Shown one piece after another: positions 8,385-17,466 of a DNA stretch of 64,000 nt. The notes below the pieces were generated by a model that did no database searches, was not told where the DNA came from, and saw only the letters and a program-made list of their open reading frames with translations. The stretch comes from Dietzia timorensis (GTDB lineage: Bacteria; Actinomycetota; Actinomycetes; Mycobacteriales; Mycobacteriaceae). The stretch lies in NCBI RefSeq assembly GCF_001659785.1, contig NZ_CP015961.1:1922001-1986000 (forward strand), written 5' to 3'. Every line of letters starts with the position of its first letter. Position 1 is the first letter of the stretch. The position numbers and the translations under genes were made by a program.

Positions 8385-9462
8385 GGGAGGAGCGGAAGGC
8401 GTGCACGGTGTCGACGACGCGTGCGAGTGCATCGGGGTTCGTGTCCGGCAATACCCCGTGACCGAGGTTGAACACGTGCCCGGTGGCGCCGGCGTTGATC
8501 GCGCGCTGTCCGGCATCGAGGATCTCGGAGACCTTCGCGGTGAGCACGTCGGGATCGGCAAGGAGCAACGCGGGGTCGAGGTTGCCTTGGAGCACTTTGC
8601 CCCCTTCGACGCGCGTCTGGGCGACGTCAAGCGGGACCCGCCAATCCACGCCGACGGTACTCACGCCGAGCTGGGAGATCGAGGACAGTAGCTCACCGGT
8701 GCCGACTCCGAAGTACGTGCGCGGCACGGCGGCGATTTCCGGGGTGGAGAGAACCTCGCGTGAATACGGTGCGACGAAACGTTCGAAATCGGCGCGGTCG
8801 AGCGCGCCGACCCACGAGTCGAAAAGCTGAATCGCGTCGGCACCCGCGGCGATCTGGGCTTTGAGGAAGTGCGTCGTCATACTCGCGAGAGACGACATGA
8901 GCTCATCCCACACCTCCGGCTCCGAGTACATCAACGCCTTGGTGTGCTCGTGGTTGCGGCTCGGGCCGCCCTCGACCAGGTAGGACGCGAGGGTGAACGG
9001 AGCGCCGGCGAAGCCGATGAGCGACACGGAGTCGTCGAGTTCGCCGCGCACCTTGGACACCGCCTTCGCGACCGGGTCGATCTGTTCCGCCTCGAGCACG
9101 GGAAGCGCGCGCACGGCCTCGAGCGAGCGGATGGGCGCATCCATGACCGGCCCGATTCCCGGCTTGATATCGACGCCGACCCCCGCCGCGTACAGGGGAA
9201 CGACGATATCGGAGAAGAAGATCGCCGCATCGACGCCGTAGCGGCGGACCGGTTGCATCGTGATCTCGGCGGCCAGATCGGGCATGAGGCACGATTCGAG
9301 CATCGTCGTACCCTCGCGGGCGCGTTTGTATTCCGGCAACGAACGACCGGCCTGGCGCATAAACCAGAGCGGGACGCGATCAGCTCCGCCCACAGTCGAT
9401 TCGACCATATAAGGCCGGGTGGCGGAGTCGGACGGCGCGGAATCTTGGGCTGAGGTGTTCAT
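8374..9462 (-). CDS. hemE: Uroporphyrinogen decarboxylase
   Basis: The 362-residue enzyme converts uroporphyrinogen III to coproporphyrinogen III by four decarboxylations. The family signature PLWFMRQAGRSLPEY occurs near the N-terminus, and GFAGAPFTLASYLVEGG near the middle. It is the first gene of the hemE-hemY-chdC operon, so three steps of haem synthesis are co-transcribed. Start ATG 9462 was taken, preceded by GGCGGG 3 nt upstream; an in-frame GTG at 9480 is less likely. It is divergent from the DUF3000 gene across about 100 bp. Confidence 0.95.
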   Translation of the reverse strand: MNTSAQDSAPSDSATRPYMVESTVGGADRVPLWFMRQAGRSLPEYKRAREGTTMLESCLMPDLAAEITMQPVRRYGVDAAIFFSDIVVPLYAAGVGVDIKPGIGPVMDAPIRSLEAVRALPVLEAEQIDPVAKAVSKVRGELDDSVSLIGFAGAPFTLASYLVEGGPSRNHEHTKALMYSEPEVWDELMSSLASMTTHFLKAQIAAGADAIQLFDSWVGALDRADFERFVAPYSREVLSTPEIAAVPRTYFGVGTGELLSSISQLGVSTVGVDWRVPLDVAQTRVEGGKVLQGNLDPALLLADPDVLTAKVSEILDAGQRAINAGATGHVFNLGHGVLPDTNPDALARVVDTVHAFRSSRAY

Positions 9463-9550
9463 CGCCCGCCATTGTCTCACCGGTGGCCCGTCCGCGGCGA
9501 CCTCTCCTTCTGTAACGGCGCGCCTCCACCGGAGGCGGAGACGTGCGCCG

Positions 9551-9556
9551 TACCGT
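9551..9556 (+). promoter_or_regulatory. Putative leaderless -10 box of the DUF3000 gene
   Basis: TACCGT is followed by 7 nt and GTG 9564. This spacing favours GTG 9564 over GTG 9543 or ATG 9573. Confidence 0.4.
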
Positions 9557-9563
9557 CAGCGGC

Positions 9564-10172
9564 GTGACTTCGATGCCAATCTCGGATGCACCCGAACTGT
9601 TTCGCGACGCCGTCGAGGCGATGTCGGCGGCAAAGGTGCGTAAGGAACTTTCTGTGGCGCCCATCAGGCCTCCACAGCGGCTCGCCGCGCATAGCTACGC
9701 AGTGGGGTTGGAAGTGCTCCACGGCGAGTCCGAACAGGGCGACGTTCCCGAGTTCTCCGAAGGCGACGCCTTCGGCCGCCTCATCCTGCTCCACGACCCC
9801 GCCGGCGATGAAGCGTGGCAGGGATCGCTGCGCCTGGTCGCCTACATCCAAGCCGACATCGACAACGATATGGCGTCGGACCCCGCACTTCCGAAGGCCG
9901 CGTGGTCGTGGCTGACCGAGGCGCTGGATGGCGCAGCGACCGGATACACCGCGCTCGGTGGAACCGTGACCAGCACGACCTCCGTGCGATATGGAGATAT
10001 CTCCGGTCCCCCGGAAACCCATCAGTTGGAGTTGCGTGCGTCGTGGACGCCTCTGCACTCGGGAATCTCCGATCACGTGGAGGCGCTCGCCGGGGTGCTG
10101 GCGGCCGCCGCCGGAATGCTTCCCGAAGGCGTCGTTGAGGCCTCGACCAGGCCCGCCGGCCCGGCCCGATAG
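9564..10172 (+). CDS. DUF3000 family protein
   Basis: The 202-residue cytosolic protein matches the actinobacterial DUF3000 family as I remember it (Rv2680-like), with a conserved HSYAVGLEVL segment and WLTEALDG. No catalytic motif, signal peptide or membrane segment is visible, and the function is unknown. It sits 20 bp upstream of RNase D in the same direction, an arrangement kept in mycobacteria, so a link to RNA metabolism is possible but unproven. It is divergent from hemE. Confidence 0.7.
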   Translation: MTSMPISDAPELFRDAVEAMSAAKVRKELSVAPIRPPQRLAAHSYAVGLEVLHGESEQGDVPEFSEGDAFGRLILLHDPAGDEAWQGSLRLVAYIQADIDNDMASDPALPKAAWSWLTEALDGAATGYTALGGTVTSTTSVRYGDISGPPETHQLELRASWTPLHSGISDHVEALAGVLAAAAGMLPEGVVEASTRPAGPAR

Positions 10173-10192
10173 CCGGTCCCCGCTCCGACGTC

Positions 10193-11461
10193 GTGAGACA
10201 ACAAACGTCCATTCCGCCTGTTCAGGCCGAGTTGGCAACTTTCGCGGATTCGGCAGCGAAGATAGCCGCGACCCCGGGCGAGTCCATTGTCTTCGCTGAC
10301 GTCGAGCGCGCGTCGTCGTATCGGTACGGCGAACGCGCGTTCCTCATCCAGGTCGTCATCGATGGTCTCGAGCCGATGCTCATCGATCCCGAAGCCACCG
10401 GCCAGGACATCGGCGAGCTTTCGGACGCGCTCTCGGCGCGGCCCATGTGCCTGCACGCCTGCCGCGCCGATCTGCCGTCGCTCCGCGCTCTCGGCGTCGA
10501 ACCGACGCGGCTGCACGACACCGAGATCGCCGCGAAGGTGCTGTCGACCACCGGTTTCAGTCTCGGCTGGCTAGTCGAGTCGTACCTCGGGGTTCATCTG
10601 GCCAAGGAGTATTCGCGGGCGGACTGGTCACGGCGGCCGCTGCCCGCAAAATGGCTGGAGTACGCGCTAGGCGATGTGCTTTACATGCCCGAGCTGCTGG
10701 CAATGCTCCTCGAGGACACCGAAACAGTGCCCATAGCGATCCCCGATTACTACCCGCGTTCGCTGGCGCACGAGAGCCGAGCCGAGTGGTACGACTCGGC
10801 GATGAGTCAGATGGAGGCCTGGTCTCCCGCTCCCCCGACGGATGAGCCGTGGCGGAAGCTGTCCAAACTGTCGAGCCTTCGCTCGCCCCGCGAGTACGCC
10901 CGTGCCCGGGCGCTGTGGGAGGCCCGCGAGGAGATCGCCTTCCGCAACGACGTGTCCGTGCATCGCATCGTGCGTGACAGGTCGATCATTCAGGCCGCAC
11001 GTACCGACGCACGGTCCTTCGACGCCTTCGAGAAGATCGACGGTTTCTCAGGCTCGGATGTCGACGCCGTGATCCCAGCCTTCGCCGCGGCCGTGAAGGA
11101 AGCGGACGCCATCCCGCCGAAAAAGTTGCCCTCCAAGCGCGCCGCGCGAGACGACACCCCGGACCGGCCCTCGCACCGCCAGTGGAAGGTCAAGGCGCCG
11201 GGCGCCAACGCCCTCCTTTCTCAGGCACGGGAACAGCTCGCCGAATTGTCCGAGATCGCGCAGATCGAGATGCAGACCCTGCTGCCCTCGGCGATGCTGC
11301 GCGAATGGGTGTGGGCCGAGGCGGGAACGAACGCGCCAGGCCGACGCGGGAACGATCCCGTCGACGTCATCGAGACCGCCTTGGCGGACGCGGGCGCGGC
11401 TCCATGCCAAATCCGCTTGGTGACGCCGGCGTTGCTTGCCGCCCGGGACGCCACGGCCTAG
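10193..11461 (+). CDS. rnd: Ribonuclease D
   Basis: The 422-residue 3'-5' exoribonuclease is of the DEDDy type. Asp36 and Glu38 lie in FADVERASSY; the second Asp is in HACRADLPSLRALG; the Tyr/Asp pair is in LEYALGDVLYM. An HRDC-type domain follows (about 210-290, with WEAREEIAFRNDVS). It trims 3' ends of tRNA precursors and other structured RNAs. GTG 10193 is the start, 20 bp after the DUF3000 stop. Its stop overlaps the convergent dxs stop by 4 bp, so no terminator can separate the two genes. Confidence 0.9.
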   Translation: MRQQTSIPPVQAELATFADSAAKIAATPGESIVFADVERASSYRYGERAFLIQVVIDGLEPMLIDPEATGQDIGELSDALSARPMCLHACRADLPSLRALGVEPTRLHDTEIAAKVLSTTGFSLGWLVESYLGVHLAKEYSRADWSRRPLPAKWLEYALGDVLYMPELLAMLLEDTETVPIAIPDYYPRSLAHESRAEWYDSAMSQMEAWSPAPPTDEPWRKLSKLSSLRSPREYARARALWEAREEIAFRNDVSVHRIVRDRSIIQAARTDARSFDAFEKIDGFSGSDVDAVIPAFAAAVKEADAIPPKKLPSKRAARDDTPDRPSHRQWKVKAPGANALLSQAREQLAELSEIAQIEMQTLLPSAMLREWVWAEAGTNAPGRRGNDPVDVIETALADAGAAPCQIRLVTPALLAARDATA

Positions 11462-13272
11462 CGCCGACTCCGCTCGACCGCGATGCGGTCTGCGATTGCG
11501 GCGCCGTCCAGCCCGGCGGCACGAAGGATCTCCGCGCGCGAGGCATGGTTGATGAATTCCTGCGGCAGAGCGAAACGGCGCAGCGGAGTATCCACGCCGC
11601 GCGACGACATCGCCGCCTCGATCGAGCTTCCGACGCCGCCGTGTTCGGCCCCGTCCTCGATGACGGCGACCAAGCTCGCCCGGCCGGCGAGCTCCACCAA
11701 CGCCTCAGGCACGGGGAGCACCCACAGCGCGGTGGCCGCGACCGCATCGATTCCTTGTTCCTCGAGCGCGTGGGCACAGTCGAGCGCCTGCCCGGCCATA
11801 ATACCGATGCCGACGATGAGGACGGCCGGATCGGGAATCGCCTCCTCCGTCGTCATACGTGAAGGGTCGTGCACGACAGATGTAGAGTCGGCGCGGTCGG
11901 CGCGGCGAAGCACCTCGACGCCGCCGGGGAGAACAGCGGAAATCGACGCCGGAGTGGGAACCTCGCCCTTGGGATAGCGAACCAAGGTAGGGCCCTCGGA
12001 ATGCGCCGTCGCCTCGCGCAGCGCACGCCGCAGCGTCGGTTCGTCGCGCGGGGCGGCCACGCGCAGCCCGGGGACGATTCCGGCGAGTGCCAGGTCCCAC
12101 ATCCCGTGATGGCTGGGCCCGTCGGGGCCGGTGATTCCGGCGCGATCGAGAGTGAAGGTAACAGGCTGACCGAGCAGAGCGACATCGAGTAACAACTGGT
12201 CAAAGGCACGCCCAAGGAACGTGGAGTACATCGCCACCACCGGATGCATGCCGCCGAGGGCAAGGCCGGACGCGGAGGCGACGGCGTGCTGTTCGGCGAT
12301 TCCGACGTCTAAGAAGCGGTCTTGGAACCGCTCGGCGAACGCGGTGAGACCCGTGGGTCCGGCCATCGCCGCGGTGACGGCGACGATGTCGCTGCGGCTC
12401 TCGGCGAGCGCGCAGAGCTCGTCCCCGAACACGTCGGTGAAGGTTGTGCCGGGCGCGCTGTGCAGCGGTGTGCCGGATTCCGGATCGATTGCGGAGGTGG
12501 AGTGCATGAGCTCGGCGCTGTCTCCCTCCGCGAGCGCGAAGCCGTGGCCCTTGAGAGTGCGCACGTGGACGAGAACGGTGCGACGGGAATCCTTGGCGCG
12601 GCGCAGCGCGTCCTCGAGTTCGGGAAGCGAATGGCCGTCGACCGGGCCGATGCAGTCGAAACCGAGCTCCCCGGCGACCTGATTCGCGCCGCGGGAAACG
12701 ATTCGCGCGGCGAGCCCGCCGATAGTTGGCGAGTACGAGCGGCCGTTGTCGTTAACGATGATGACGAGCGGCCGATGCGCCGCGACGAAGAAATTATTGA
12801 GCGCCTCGGCCGCCATCCCCCCGGTCAGCGCGCCGTCGCCGATGATAGCGACGACGGTGCGGTCGTTCTCGCCACGCAGCTCGAAGGCCTTGGCCATTCC
12901 GTCCGCGACCGACAGTGATGCGGAGGCGTGCGAGGACTCGGTGACGTCGTGCTCGCTCTCCGCACGCGAGGGGTATCCGGATAGCCCGCCCCCAGCGCGC
13001 AGAGTGCCGAAATTTCCGGCTCGGCCGGTAAGGATTTTGTGCACGTACGCCTGGTGCCCGGTGTCGAAAAGGATTGGATCTCGTGGCGAGGAGAACACGC
13101 GATGCACGGCAATGGTGAGTTCGACGACTCCGAGATTAGGGCCGAGGTGGCCGCCGGTCGCGGAGACGCGCTCGACGAGGAGTTGGCGGATCTCGGAGGC
13201 GAGCGGGGCGAGTTCGTGCGGGGAGAGCGCACGGAGGTCGGCCGGGGAGTTCATGCGTTCGAGTGCACCCAT
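11458..13272 (-). CDS. dxs: 1-deoxy-D-xylulose-5-phosphate synthase
   Basis: The 604-residue thiamine-diphosphate enzyme joins pyruvate and glyceraldehyde-3-phosphate in the first step of the MEP isoprenoid pathway. Visible family blocks are ATGGHLGPNLGVVELTIAVH, FDTGHQAYVHKILTGR, the GDGALTGGMA cofactor motif and a C-terminal transketolase domain with PSHHGMWDLAL. Isoprenoids from this route feed decaprenyl phosphate for cell-wall arabinan, linking to aftC. ATG 13272 (MGALERMNSPADL) aligns with corynebacterial Dxs; ATG 13254 is an alternative. Confidence 0.95.
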   Translation of the reverse strand: MGALERMNSPADLRALSPHELAPLASEIRQLLVERVSATGGHLGPNLGVVELTIAVHRVFSSPRDPILFDTGHQAYVHKILTGRAGNFGTLRAGGGLSGYPSRAESEHDVTESSHASASLSVADGMAKAFELRGENDRTVVAIIGDGALTGGMAAEALNNFFVAAHRPLVIIVNDNGRSYSPTIGGLAARIVSRGANQVAGELGFDCIGPVDGHSLPELEDALRRAKDSRRTVLVHVRTLKGHGFALAEGDSAELMHSTSAIDPESGTPLHSAPGTTFTDVFGDELCALAESRSDIVAVTAAMAGPTGLTAFAERFQDRFLDVGIAEQHAVASASGLALGGMHPVVAMYSTFLGRAFDQLLLDVALLGQPVTFTLDRAGITGPDGPSHHGMWDLALAGIVPGLRVAAPRDEPTLRRALREATAHSEGPTLVRYPKGEVPTPASISAVLPGGVEVLRRADRADSTSVVHDPSRMTTEEAIPDPAVLIVGIGIMAGQALDCAHALEEQGIDAVAATALWVLPVPEALVELAGRASLVAVIEDGAEHGGVGSSIEAAMSSRGVDTPLRRFALPQEFINHASRAEILRAAGLDGAAIADRIAVERSRR

Positions 13273-13359
13273 GGGCCCTGGATGGTCCTCCTCTTTCGGC
13301 TCGTCGCGCGTCGTTTCCGTCGGAGTTCGAGTCTACGTGGCAGGGCCGACGGTGGCGTA

Positions 13360-14718
13360 TCAGGAGCGGCCAGACAACACCGCGACGGCTTCGAGATGGT
13401 GAGTGCCGGGAAAAGCGTCGATGCCCTGGATGCGCTCGACGCCGAAACCGGCGTCCGCGAAGAGCCCGAGATCCCGCGCGAAGGAGGCGATATCGCAGCC
13501 GATGTGGACGATCGTGCCCGGGTTGGAACGGGACAGTTCGCCGATGACGTCGGCGCCGAGCCCCGCGCGCGGTGGATCCGTGATCACCAGGTCCGGCATC
13601 ACATCCGCGCTGCCCTCGAGCCACGAGCGCACATCCGACGAGACGATGTCCAGGTCCGCACCGATTCGGCGGGCGGTATCCCTGCCGGCGATGACGGCGG
13701 GGGCGGCAGTTTCCACCGCGGTTACGCGTGCTCTGCCACCGGCGAACGTGGCGGCATCGAGCGCCGCCGAGCCCAGGGCGCCCACGCCCCCATAGAGATC
13801 CCAGACGCGCAGCTCCTCCCTGCCGCCGCGAACCAGTGCGGCCGCAGACTCGCGCACGACATCTGCGTATGCCACCAGGGCGCTGCGGTGTGCCTGCCAG
13901 AACGCCGAGGCCTCGAGATGCCATATCCATGGCGGCATGAGTTCGTGTTCCAGAGCGCGGCCTACGGCTGTCGGCAGCCCGCCTCGCCCGTCGAGCGCCT
14001 TCCACGCGGCGGTGGCCGAACGCGCACGTCGACGCTGGGCCCGCCCCCGCGTTCCGCCGCGGCGGGGCGATCCGGGCTTCTCGGTGCGTCGCCATTGCAC
14101 GGCCACGTCCCCATCGATGCCGGCGGCGATGACGATCTCGGCGTCCTTCGGCGCTCCGGCGCTCTCGATCAGTTCCACTGCTGCGGCGATTTCCGGAACG
14201 ACCTGGCTGCAACGGTCCTCGGTGACGACGCGGTGGCTGCCCGCTCGTCGTACCCCGATGCGCCCGGATGAATCCGAGTGCCAGCGGGCGACCGTGCGCC
14301 AGCGCTGCATCTCGTCCTGTTCTCCCGGGTGCGCGGAGGGCCCGATGTCGCGGACTCCGACGTCATCCAGAACCGGTTCCCATTCCGCGGCGGAAAAACC
14401 GCCGAGCCTGCGTAGCTGATCTCGGAGGATCTCGGTCTTCAGCGCTCGGGCATGCGCGGAGGTCGTATAGGCAAGGTCGCAACAACCGGCACCCGCGGCT
14501 GCGGCAGGGCACACGATGGGTCGGCGTTCGGGCGAAGCGGAGACGAGCTCGACGATCTCGGCGCGCGCGAAGGATTTCTTGGCCGACGTGATACGCACGG
14601 CAGCGGTCTCGCCGGGGAGCAGCCCGGGAACGAAGACGACGAGACCTTCGTTGCGGCAGATGGCCTCGCCGCCGTGGGCGATCGCGTCGGCGGTGACGGT
14701 GATGGTGCCTTCGGTCAC
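13360..14718 (-). CDS. TrmA/RumA-like 23S rRNA or tRNA (uracil-5)-methyltransferase
   Basis: The 452-residue SAM-dependent enzyme has an N-terminal TRAM domain (about 1-60), Cys residues spaced as for an iron-sulfur cluster (CPAAAAGAGCC and a later DRCSQV), a VWDLYGGVGALG SAM-binding loop, VITDPPRAGL, and the nucleophile region VHIGCDIASFARDL. It methylates C5 of a uridine in RNA; which RNA cannot be read off. Start GTG 14718 overlaps the transporter stop (GTGA) and has GAGGAGAA just upstream, so translation is coupled. Confidence 0.85.
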   Translation of the reverse strand: MTEGTITVTADAIAHGGEAICRNEGLVVFVPGLLPGETAAVRITSAKKSFARAEIVELVSASPERRPIVCPAAAAGAGCCDLAYTTSAHARALKTEILRDQLRRLGGFSAAEWEPVLDDVGVRDIGPSAHPGEQDEMQRWRTVARWHSDSSGRIGVRRAGSHRVVTEDRCSQVVPEIAAAVELIESAGAPKDAEIVIAAGIDGDVAVQWRRTEKPGSPRRGGTRGRAQRRRARSATAAWKALDGRGGLPTAVGRALEHELMPPWIWHLEASAFWQAHRSALVAYADVVRESAAALVRGGREELRVWDLYGGVGALGSAALDAATFAGGRARVTAVETAAPAVIAGRDTARRIGADLDIVSSDVRSWLEGSADVMPDLVITDPPRAGLGADVIGELSRSNPGTIVHIGCDIASFARDLGLFADAGFGVERIQGIDAFPGTHHLEAVAVLSGRS

Positions 14719-16718
14719 GGGTTCTCCTCGGCTGCTGACTGATTCGCGGGCGAGGCGGCGCCGCCGGGAACGTCGTCGCGTTCCGAGCCTTCGAGTCCAC
14801 TCATCTGCCACGGCACCGAAGTGATCATCACGCCTGGTTCGTGCAGCAGTTTGCGGCTCAATCGCCTGGCGGACTGATTGTGCAGCGCTCGCTCCCACCA
14901 GTTGTCCTCGACGTATTCGGGGATGTACAACGCGACAACGTCCCGCGGATTGTCCGCCCGGACTCTACGAATGTAGTCGATTACCGGCGTGTTGATGTCT
15001 CGGTAGGGTGCCTCGATCACCTTGAGCGGAATCTTCGGACGTTTCTCCTCCCAGGCGGTGACCAGCGCCTTGGTTGCTGCGACGTCGACGCTCACCGTCA
15101 CGGCCTCGAGGTAGTCGGGCCGCGTAGCGCGCGCATAGGCGATGGCACGCAATGTCGGCAATGAGGCGTTCGACACGAGAACGATGCAGTGGATTCGAGA
15201 CGGCAGCACCGGCCGTTTCTCCGATTCACGCAGCCTGGTCGACATCTGAGAATAATGCCTGGAAACGGCCCGCATGACGAAAACGAGGAGGGCCATGATC
15301 ACGATGACGAGCCATGCCCCGGCGGTGAACTTGGTGATGATGACGATGACGAGAACGACGGAGGTGCAGGCAAAGCCGAGCGCGTTGATGGCTCGTGCCC
15401 GGTAGAGCCGCCTTCGGCGCCTGCGCACGGTGATCTCGGCCAACTCGCCGGTCCAATGTCGGACCATGCCCCACTGGCCGAGGGTGAACGAGGTGAAAAC
15501 TCCGACCACGTACAACTGGATCAGCGTGGACACCTGGGCCTGAACAAGGACCGTGACGAGCACCGAGAACACAGCGAGCCCGATGATGCCATTCGAGTAG
15601 GTGAGCCGGTCGCCGCGATTGGACAGCTGGTTGGGGAGGTACTTATCTCGGGCGAGCACAGACGCCAGGATCGGCGAACCGTTGAACGCGGTGTTTGCCG
15701 CGAGCACGAGGATGAGGCCCGTGCCTGCGACGATGACGCCGGTGATCCATGGCATGCCCGCGAACACGGCGTCGGCGAGCTGCACGATCAATGTCTTCTG
15801 GTGGTAGTCCTCCCCCGCCCCTACAAGCACTGTCGGGGTATCCGACATTGTTGCCCCGGTGATCTCGGCGAGCGCAACGAGGCCGAGGAACAGCGTTGCG
15901 GTCAACCCTCCGATCAGCGAAAGCGTCAGCGCGGCGTTGCGCGCACGAGGTTTGCGGAACATGGGCACGCCGTGCCCTACGGCCTCCACACCGGACAGAG
16001 CCGCCGAACCGGACGCGAACGCGCGAAGCACGAGGAATGCGAGCGCGAACCTGCTTTGCTCGGCCGCGTCGGAGTCGAATCTCAATCCGGCGGACTCGGC
16101 CTGTAGATCCACCCCGAGGAACGCCCACTGGACGAGCCCCCACACGATCATCACCGCGATCGATGCGATGAAGAAATAGATCGGACCGGCGAACGTGCGC
16201 CCGGAATCCCGGACACCCCGCAGGTTGACGGCGGTGAGCAGGACGATCGCGACGACCGAGAAAACCACCGAGTACCGGGACACGAACGGCACGACGGAGC
16301 CCAGATTGGCCACGGCCGCGGAAATCGACACCGCCACAGTGAGCACGTAATCCACCAATAGCGCGGCCCCGGTGACCTGCCCGGCGAGTGGCCCCAGGTT
16401 GCGCCGGGCCACCTCGTAATCACCGCCACCGCCCGGGTAGGCGTAGATCACCTGCCGATACGAAGCGACGACGATGAGCAGCACCGCCACCACGACAACA
16501 GCGAGCCACGGGGCGAGCCCGACGGCCGCCGCGCCGGCGAGTGAGAGCATGATGAAGATCGCCTCGGGTGCGTAGGCGACCGAGGAAATCGCGTCGGAGG
16601 CGAATACGGGGAGCGCGAGTCGCTTGGGCAGCATTGTCTTGCCCACGCGATCGGTGCGGAAGGGTCGTCCGAACACCAGGCGTTTGCCTGCGGTCGCGAC
16701 CGAACTGAGCCTGCTCAT
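14715..16718 (-). CDS. APC-superfamily transporter, KimA-like potassium importer
   Basis: The 667-residue protein has about 12 membrane segments (about 35-450) and a cytosolic C-terminal domain resembling universal-stress folds. It shares many blocks with Bacillus subtilis KimA (YdaO) as I remember it: SDAISSVAY, SYRQVIYAYPGGGG, LLVDYVLTVAVSISA, FASGSAALSGVEA, VLARDKYLP, NRGDRLTYSNGII and, at the end, LHNQSARRLSRKLL. KimA imports K+ with protons and is inhibited by cyclic di-AMP. The divergent neighbours are two TrkA-type K+ regulatory proteins, which fits K+ uptake. Usually such genes are just labelled amino-acid permease. The start is ATG 16718; a TAGTCT box lies 9 nt upstream. Confidence 0.75.
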   Translation of the reverse strand: MSRLSSVATAGKRLVFGRPFRTDRVGKTMLPKRLALPVFASDAISSVAYAPEAIFIMLSLAGAAAVGLAPWLAVVVVAVLLIVVASYRQVIYAYPGGGGDYEVARRNLGPLAGQVTGAALLVDYVLTVAVSISAAVANLGSVVPFVSRYSVVFSVVAIVLLTAVNLRGVRDSGRTFAGPIYFFIASIAVMIVWGLVQWAFLGVDLQAESAGLRFDSDAAEQSRFALAFLVLRAFASGSAALSGVEAVGHGVPMFRKPRARNAALTLSLIGGLTATLFLGLVALAEITGATMSDTPTVLVGAGEDYHQKTLIVQLADAVFAGMPWITGVIVAGTGLILVLAANTAFNGSPILASVLARDKYLPNQLSNRGDRLTYSNGIIGLAVFSVLVTVLVQAQVSTLIQLYVVGVFTSFTLGQWGMVRHWTGELAEITVRRRRRRLYRARAINALGFACTSVVLVIVIITKFTAGAWLVIVIMALLVFVMRAVSRHYSQMSTRLRESEKRPVLPSRIHCIVLVSNASLPTLRAIAYARATRPDYLEAVTVSVDVAATKALVTAWEEKRPKIPLKVIEAPYRDINTPVIDYIRRVRADNPRDVVALYIPEYVEDNWWERALHNQSARRLSRKLLHEPGVMITSVPWQMSGLEGSERDDVPGGAASPANQSAAEENP

Positions 16719-16727
16719 CAAGGTAGA

Positions 16728-16733
16728 AGACTA
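16728..16733 (-). promoter_or_regulatory. Putative -10 box of the KimA-like gene
   Basis: On the minus strand TAGTCT precedes ATG 16718 by 9 nt, so the 5' leader would be 0-3 nt. It is divergent from the ceoB promoter within the same 79-bp gap. Confidence 0.35.
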
Positions 16734-16785
16734 TGCCCTAGCTCGCGCGTGGGCCAGAGGGGCGTGGGCGTGCCGCATGTAGGGG

Positions 16786-16791
16786 TACGGT
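16786..16791 (+). promoter_or_regulatory. Putative leaderless -10 box of ceoB
   Basis: TACGGT, then 6 nt, then GTG 16798. No Shine-Dalgarno sequence is present. Confidence 0.45.
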
Positions 16792-16797
16792 GTACGC

Positions 16798-17466
16798 GTG
16801 CACGTAATCATCATGGGGTGCGGCCGTGTCGGCGCGGGCTTGGCCGGAGATCTGTCGGCATCTGGCAACGATGTCACCGTCATCGACAAGGACCAGTCCG
16901 CATTCCTCCGCCTCGGTCCCGCGTTCGGTGGAAAGACCATTACGGGTATGGGCTTCGATCGCGCGGTGCTCGAGCGTGCCGGCACGGCTGATGCCGATGC
17001 CTTTGCTGCGGTGTCCTCGGGGGACAACTCCAACATCATCGCCGCGCGCGTCGCCCGCGAGTCCTTCGGCATCGAGCGGGTCATCGCCCGCATCTACGAT
17101 TCACGTCGCGCCGAAGTGTTCGAGCGTCTCGGGATTCCGACGATCGCCACCACACCGTGGACGACCCGCCGCTTCTACCGGTTCCTCACCGGTGCGCCCG
17201 AGGCCGAGCCGTGGGCCGACCCGACCGGCTCGGTCGTCCTCGCCGTTCGTGAGGCCACGGCGCCGATCGTCGGCCGTAGTGTCCGCGATATCGAGCGGGC
17301 CGCCGCCTGCAAGGTCGTCGCCATCACCCGCTACGGGGATTGTTTCCTTCCCGGAGCGACCGTGCTGATTCAGGCAGAAGACCTTTTACACCTGGCAGTG
17401 ACGGCGGACGCGGTGGATCTCCACGGACCGCGGCTACTCGACCGCGAAGGACTCTTTGATGACTGA
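16798..17466 (+). CDS. ceoB: TrkA-type potassium uptake regulator CeoB
   Basis: The 222-residue protein has an RCK/TrkA-N Rossmann domain with the dinucleotide motif GCGRVGAGLA at residues 7-16 and an acidic end of strand 2 (DKDQ), followed by a TrkA-C domain (about 140-210). Such proteins bind NAD(H) or ATP and gate K+ transport at the membrane. The gene overlaps the next TrkA-like gene by 8 nt and is divergent from a KimA-like transporter, giving a compact potassium cluster. No TrkH/TrkG channel subunit is in the window. Confidence 0.88.
   Translation: MHVIIMGCGRVGAGLAGDLSASGNDVTVIDKDQSAFLRLGPAFGGKTITGMGFDRAVLERAGTADADAFAAVSSGDNSNIIAARVARESFGIERVIARIYDSRRAEVFERLGIPTIATTPWTTRRFYRFLTGAPEAEPWADPTGSVVLAVREATAPIVGRSVRDIERAAACKVVAITRYGDCFLPGATVLIQAEDLLHLAVTADAVDLHGPRLLDREGLFDD

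Noticed and set aside
13039-14271. 410-codon open frame antisense to dxs and the RNA methyltransferase
   Set aside because: It spans the gap between two real genes without start signal or homology.
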